From Onchocerca lupi (lineage: Eukaryota > Nematoda > Chromadorea > Rhabditida > Onchocercidae), in contig JAOVVO010000113.1 of NCBI GenBank assembly GCA_028564675.1, positions 62,001 through 126,000 on the forward strand: a stretch of 64,000 nucleotides of DNA. The letters are read 5' to 3'. The position numbers and the translations under genes are program-made. A model generated the notes under the pieces. It did no database searches and was not told where the DNA came from. It saw nothing but the letters and a program-made list of their open reading frames with translations. Shown here one piece after another: positions 61,301 through 64,000 of this stretch (position 1 is its first letter; every line of letters begins with the position of its first letter).

Positions 61301-64000
61301 GTTAAATGATAAATATATGTGAATGAGATAGCCGATACAGCATACATGCAAAATATCTGAAGAAGAATTGAAAAATTAAATTTAAAATATATTTTTACAA
61401 ATTATTTAAATTCTTATTTTGTATTAGATTTGTTGTAGCATGAATAATTTTTTAATCATTTACATGTTCGTATTTATATTTTCATTTCATATAAAGCGAT
61501 AAATTGGTGGAAATATAATCAGAAAAAAAAATCTCAAAAGAATACGATAGTAAAGATATCAATTATTCAAATATGAAAATAATTTAATTATTTTCATCCA
61601 AATGTAAGAAATGAATTTTTTGAAATTTAATTTTCGTTGAAATGATAAAAAAAAAAAAGAGTATAACTTACTCGTACAGATTGAAAAGGTGCAAAACAAC
61701 CAACAGTAAAAGAAATAAGATCAGTAAGAGAAGTTACAGTAATTGACATGGATGAATCCGAGAATGCTTTCTTCATACGTATCTCGAATGAAGTGATAAG
61801 AGATGTTGATCGCCATGCGGATAAAGTGATAAATATGTTATCTAAGCCAACTGCTATAATTTAAAAAAAAAAAAAAAAAAATCGATTTTTCGAGAAATAC
61901 GTTTAATCATCGATAAATAAGATCGTGTGAGTATGCTAATATTTGTAAATTAATCAAAATTTGCTCAAATAGATCAATAAAAAATTTGATATCTCATCAT
62001 GTTAAGCCTCTGTCAAAAGCTTTGTTAAAAGCACTAAATCTCAGTCAAATCAAAACTTTTCTCAAAAAAACAATAAAGATGTGAAATGGAGATGATAAAC
62101 AATTGATAGTAATGATAACATCGTTGAATGAGCATTATCAGTTCTGTAATCCAATAAGATTCTAAGATAGAATTAACTTACAGAAGATTACGAATGGCAT
62201 CAAATATACAATGCTGATAATATGTTGGCCTAACAATAATAACAAGCTGATACCACTGATAACCGCTGCTGCTACACTGATAACACCACCAATAGCTAGC
62301 CATGGTCGAGAATAAATCCATGATGATAGACAACAACATAAAATTGTATACAATAATAATGTCAGGAAACATGGTAGTAACATTCTGAAAAAGATCATCG
62401 ATAGCTTCATTGACGTTTAGATGTCACAGATGGATTAGATGGATTCGTCACAGATGGATTAGATGGATTCGTCACAGATGGATCAGTCACAGATAGATTT
62501 GTCATAGATGGATTAGATGGATCCGTCGCAGATGTCGCAGACGGATTCGTCACAGATAGATTAGATGGATCCGTTACAGATGGATTACATGGATCCGTCA
62601 CAGATGGATTAGATGGATTCATCACAGATGGATTAGATGGATTCCTTACATAGATGGATTCGTCAATGACATGGATAAAATAGAACGATCGTAAATGTAT
62701 TATTTATAATACTAAAAGCAAATTGTAGTATTTCACCGCCAAAAAAATATTTTTACGAATTACCATAAATAAGGTAAAGTTCAACAATATTTTTTATTTA
62801 ATTTTTTTTTTTTCAGCCACTTTGGAAAAGTGACAATATTTCTCAATGTAAAGATCATAATAATTCATGAGAAATGATAGTTTAGAGGAATTTAATCTTA
62901 AAAATAAATTATCACTCACTTTAACAACTTCTCACGGTTATTTGCACTTTCTGTAGCTATCGTTTCAGAAGTCCACAATGAAATTTTAATAATATTTGAA
63001 GAATATTGCAATAAGAAATCGATTAATTTTAGTTCCCATTTCTCAGCTAAATTATCCTGGAAAAGTGTTGAATGTCGCAAAGCATAAGGTAACATTATCG
63101 CTTTCGCACCTGAAAATCTCTTTTTTTTTTTTCAAAAATTTTTCAAATTCATTAAAAAATTTACTTTATTTCTGTAATATTATAAATTCAAAATAATCGA
63201 GTAGGCAGAGTCGCAAAATGACATTTATATTTATTTTTTACTAATATTTACTTTGCTCTATTATTTTCTCATTTTAAAAATTTCATCGTAATTTTAAAAT
63301 ATAACATAGTGAGTTAAGAAATTTTAAAATGTAATATGTTCAAAAATTGAAAAGGAAATCTGAAACATTGAAATTGCAAAAAAAAACCAATAAACACAAA
63401 TTTTCATCAGGACCAGAAATTCGATGTTTTTCGTCAAACATAATGCCACCCAACAAATTGCAAATACTAATTAATAGATCTGATGAGAAGGAATTCGCTA
63501 CTAATTTCAAAATAGTTTGATCAATAGTGTCATTTTTCGGATTTAAATCACCATTTAGAAACATTTTGAATGTTGTTATTAATGGATTTGATACACATTC
63601 TTCGTGTAATCTGAAATTCATTTCCTGAATTAAGAATATTTCTCTTAAATTACTAAAAATTTTTTCTTACTGGTGAGCAATTACGAAAGTTTTGGTGAAA
63701 AGGACTAATTAAAGTGATAAGGACTAATTAAAATGGTTATTTAAATTTTTTTTACCTAAGAATGCTATTGAACTAATGCAAAAGATGTATGGAAAAACTA
63801 AAGAAAAATGAAGAATTATAAAAAATTTTCTCTCATTTGATTAAATTTGCGGGAAAAGAATTGAATAGGTGATGTGAATTTAATCTTTCAAGCAATTTAT
63901 TTTTAGTTAAATAATTTCAAAAATAAAACAGCAAAGTTTCAAAAAGGTGTGAAAATTAACATTTAAAAATGACGAAAGTCTAACCTGGATAATTTGTGAA
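56559..64000 (-). CDS. Patched-related sterol-sensing-domain membrane protein, N-terminus off the window
   Basis: A member of the RND/Patched superfamily that is expanded in nematodes (ptc/ptr genes). These proteins are multi-pass transporters or receptors linked to sterol handling, moulting and cuticle or apical traffic. About 14 exons are seen, running leftward. In protein order: a partial exon at the edge; an extracellular loop (LHEECVSNPLITTFKMFLNG, 63608 down); YALRHSTLFQDNLAEKWELK (63100 down); SSD helices (MLLPCFLTLLLYTILCCC, and WLAIGGVISVAAAVISGIS, 62386-62172); AVGLDNIFITLSAWR and SMSITVTSLTDLISFTVGCF (61860-61670); YAVSAISFTYIY; an amphipathic link; WLFKLWIRLIILILFILYLV (about 60500); the second extracellular loop (60030-57900); the second RND half FAEQYNAMLPGTLTTIAIAS ... 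MITIIMSVGFCNDFASHLAF (57769-57499); DEGIGSFERMRNALYNVGVP; and SFLKTIILVITIGALNSLLI before TLFSSDEKTT and a TAA at 56559-56561. That stop overlaps a GTAAGG donor-like sequence, so a further C-terminal exon is possible. Loop exons between 58.2 and 60.5 kb are tentative. Confidence 0.88.
58350..58379. repeat. T30 homopolymer in Patched-related intron
   Basis: A run of 30 T on the plus strand (A on the coding strand), just upstream of the exon that reads LRAMMQYFQEN. Confidence 0.85.
59392..59447. repeat. intronic hairpin: 17-bp perfect inverted repeat, 4-nt loop
   Basis: Arms ACCTTCAACTATGACCT (59401-59417) and AGGTCATAGTTGAAGGT (59422-59438) are exact reverse complements around TGAG. Pairing continues outward for about six more positions with one G-T wobble and one mismatch. 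It lies in an intron of the Patched-related gene. It could be a structured RNA, a small-RNA precursor or a chance or replication-born palindrome. Confidence 0.9.
60867..60920. repeat. 27-bp tandem duplication in Patched-related intron
   Basis: Adjacent copies start at 60867 and 60894, each reading TTCTTTTATTCGCAATTATA and onward, differing only at the last base. Confidence 0.88.
62424..62672. repeat. minisatellite of 24- and 15-bp units in Patched-related intron
   Basis: About a dozen units built from CACAGATGGATTAGATGGAT plus TCGT, with shorter versions lacking the GATTAGATG block. The array lies between the exon ending EKLLK (coding strand) and the exon starting MLLPCF. Those exons join in phase 2 without it, so the array is intronic although its antisense frame is open as an NPSVTDPS-like repeat. 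Confidence 0.9.

Noticed and set aside
62407..62625. Minus-strand reading frame of NPSVTDPS repeats as a coding exon or separate repeat protein
   Set aside because: It is the translation of the minisatellite. Neighbouring Patched-related exons join in phase 2 with good splice sites without it.

Overview
This is AT-rich (well under 35% GC by eye) eukaryotic genomic DNA with many short introns, TTTCAG-type 3' splice sites, T tracts of 20-47 nt and several start codons lying 1-6 nt after a splice acceptor. That architecture, together with the gene content, fits a parasitic nematode of the filarial/spirurid kind. Species cannot be named from the sequence alone. No prokaryotic, viral, rRNA, credible tRNA or CRISPR feature was seen, and no intact transposon.

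Layout. (1) 835-10406, +: separase, with its catalytic His and Cys motifs. (2) 10407-18474: an 8 kb gene-poor stretch with tandem duplications and GA/CT tracts. (3) 18475-25901, +: a single-pass leucine-rich-repeat membrane protein; 11 exons join in frame to 662 codons plus stop. (4) 25902-30855: intergenic. (5) 30861-41269, +: ubinuclein, a subunit of the HIRA histone H3.3 chaperone, ending in a Q-rich tail. (6) 43827-48309, +: an S1-family serine protease with a complete catalytic triad but a Ser at the S1-pocket position. Its last intron holds, on the opposite strand, a small three-exon gene I do not recognise (46786-47832). (7) 49296-51770, +: proteasome subunit alpha type-4. (8) 52685-54570, +: the SNARE USE1, lying about 0.9 kb downstream of the proteasome gene in the same direction. 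(9) 56559-64000, -: a Patched-related (sterol-sensing-domain, RND fold) protein that runs off the right edge, so its N-terminal part is missing.

The genes are mostly conserved housekeeping functions: sister-chromatid separation, chromatin assembly, protein degradation and Golgi-to-ER traffic. Beside them lie nematode-expanded surface or secreted families (LRR protein, S1 protease, Patched-related). I see no sign that they act as one system. The proteasome and USE1 pair could be co-transcribed, but the spacing is long.

The most interesting items are the nested antisense gene inside the protease intron, a near-perfect 17-bp hairpin in a Patched-related intron, a 3'ss/5'ss juxtaposition (TTTCAG|GTGAGT) just upstream of the proteasome start codon, a GC-rich island in the proteasome upstream region, and several young tandem duplications. 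Exon edges were read by eye from splice consensus and frame continuity. They are firm for the LRR, proteasome and USE1 genes and provisional elsewhere.
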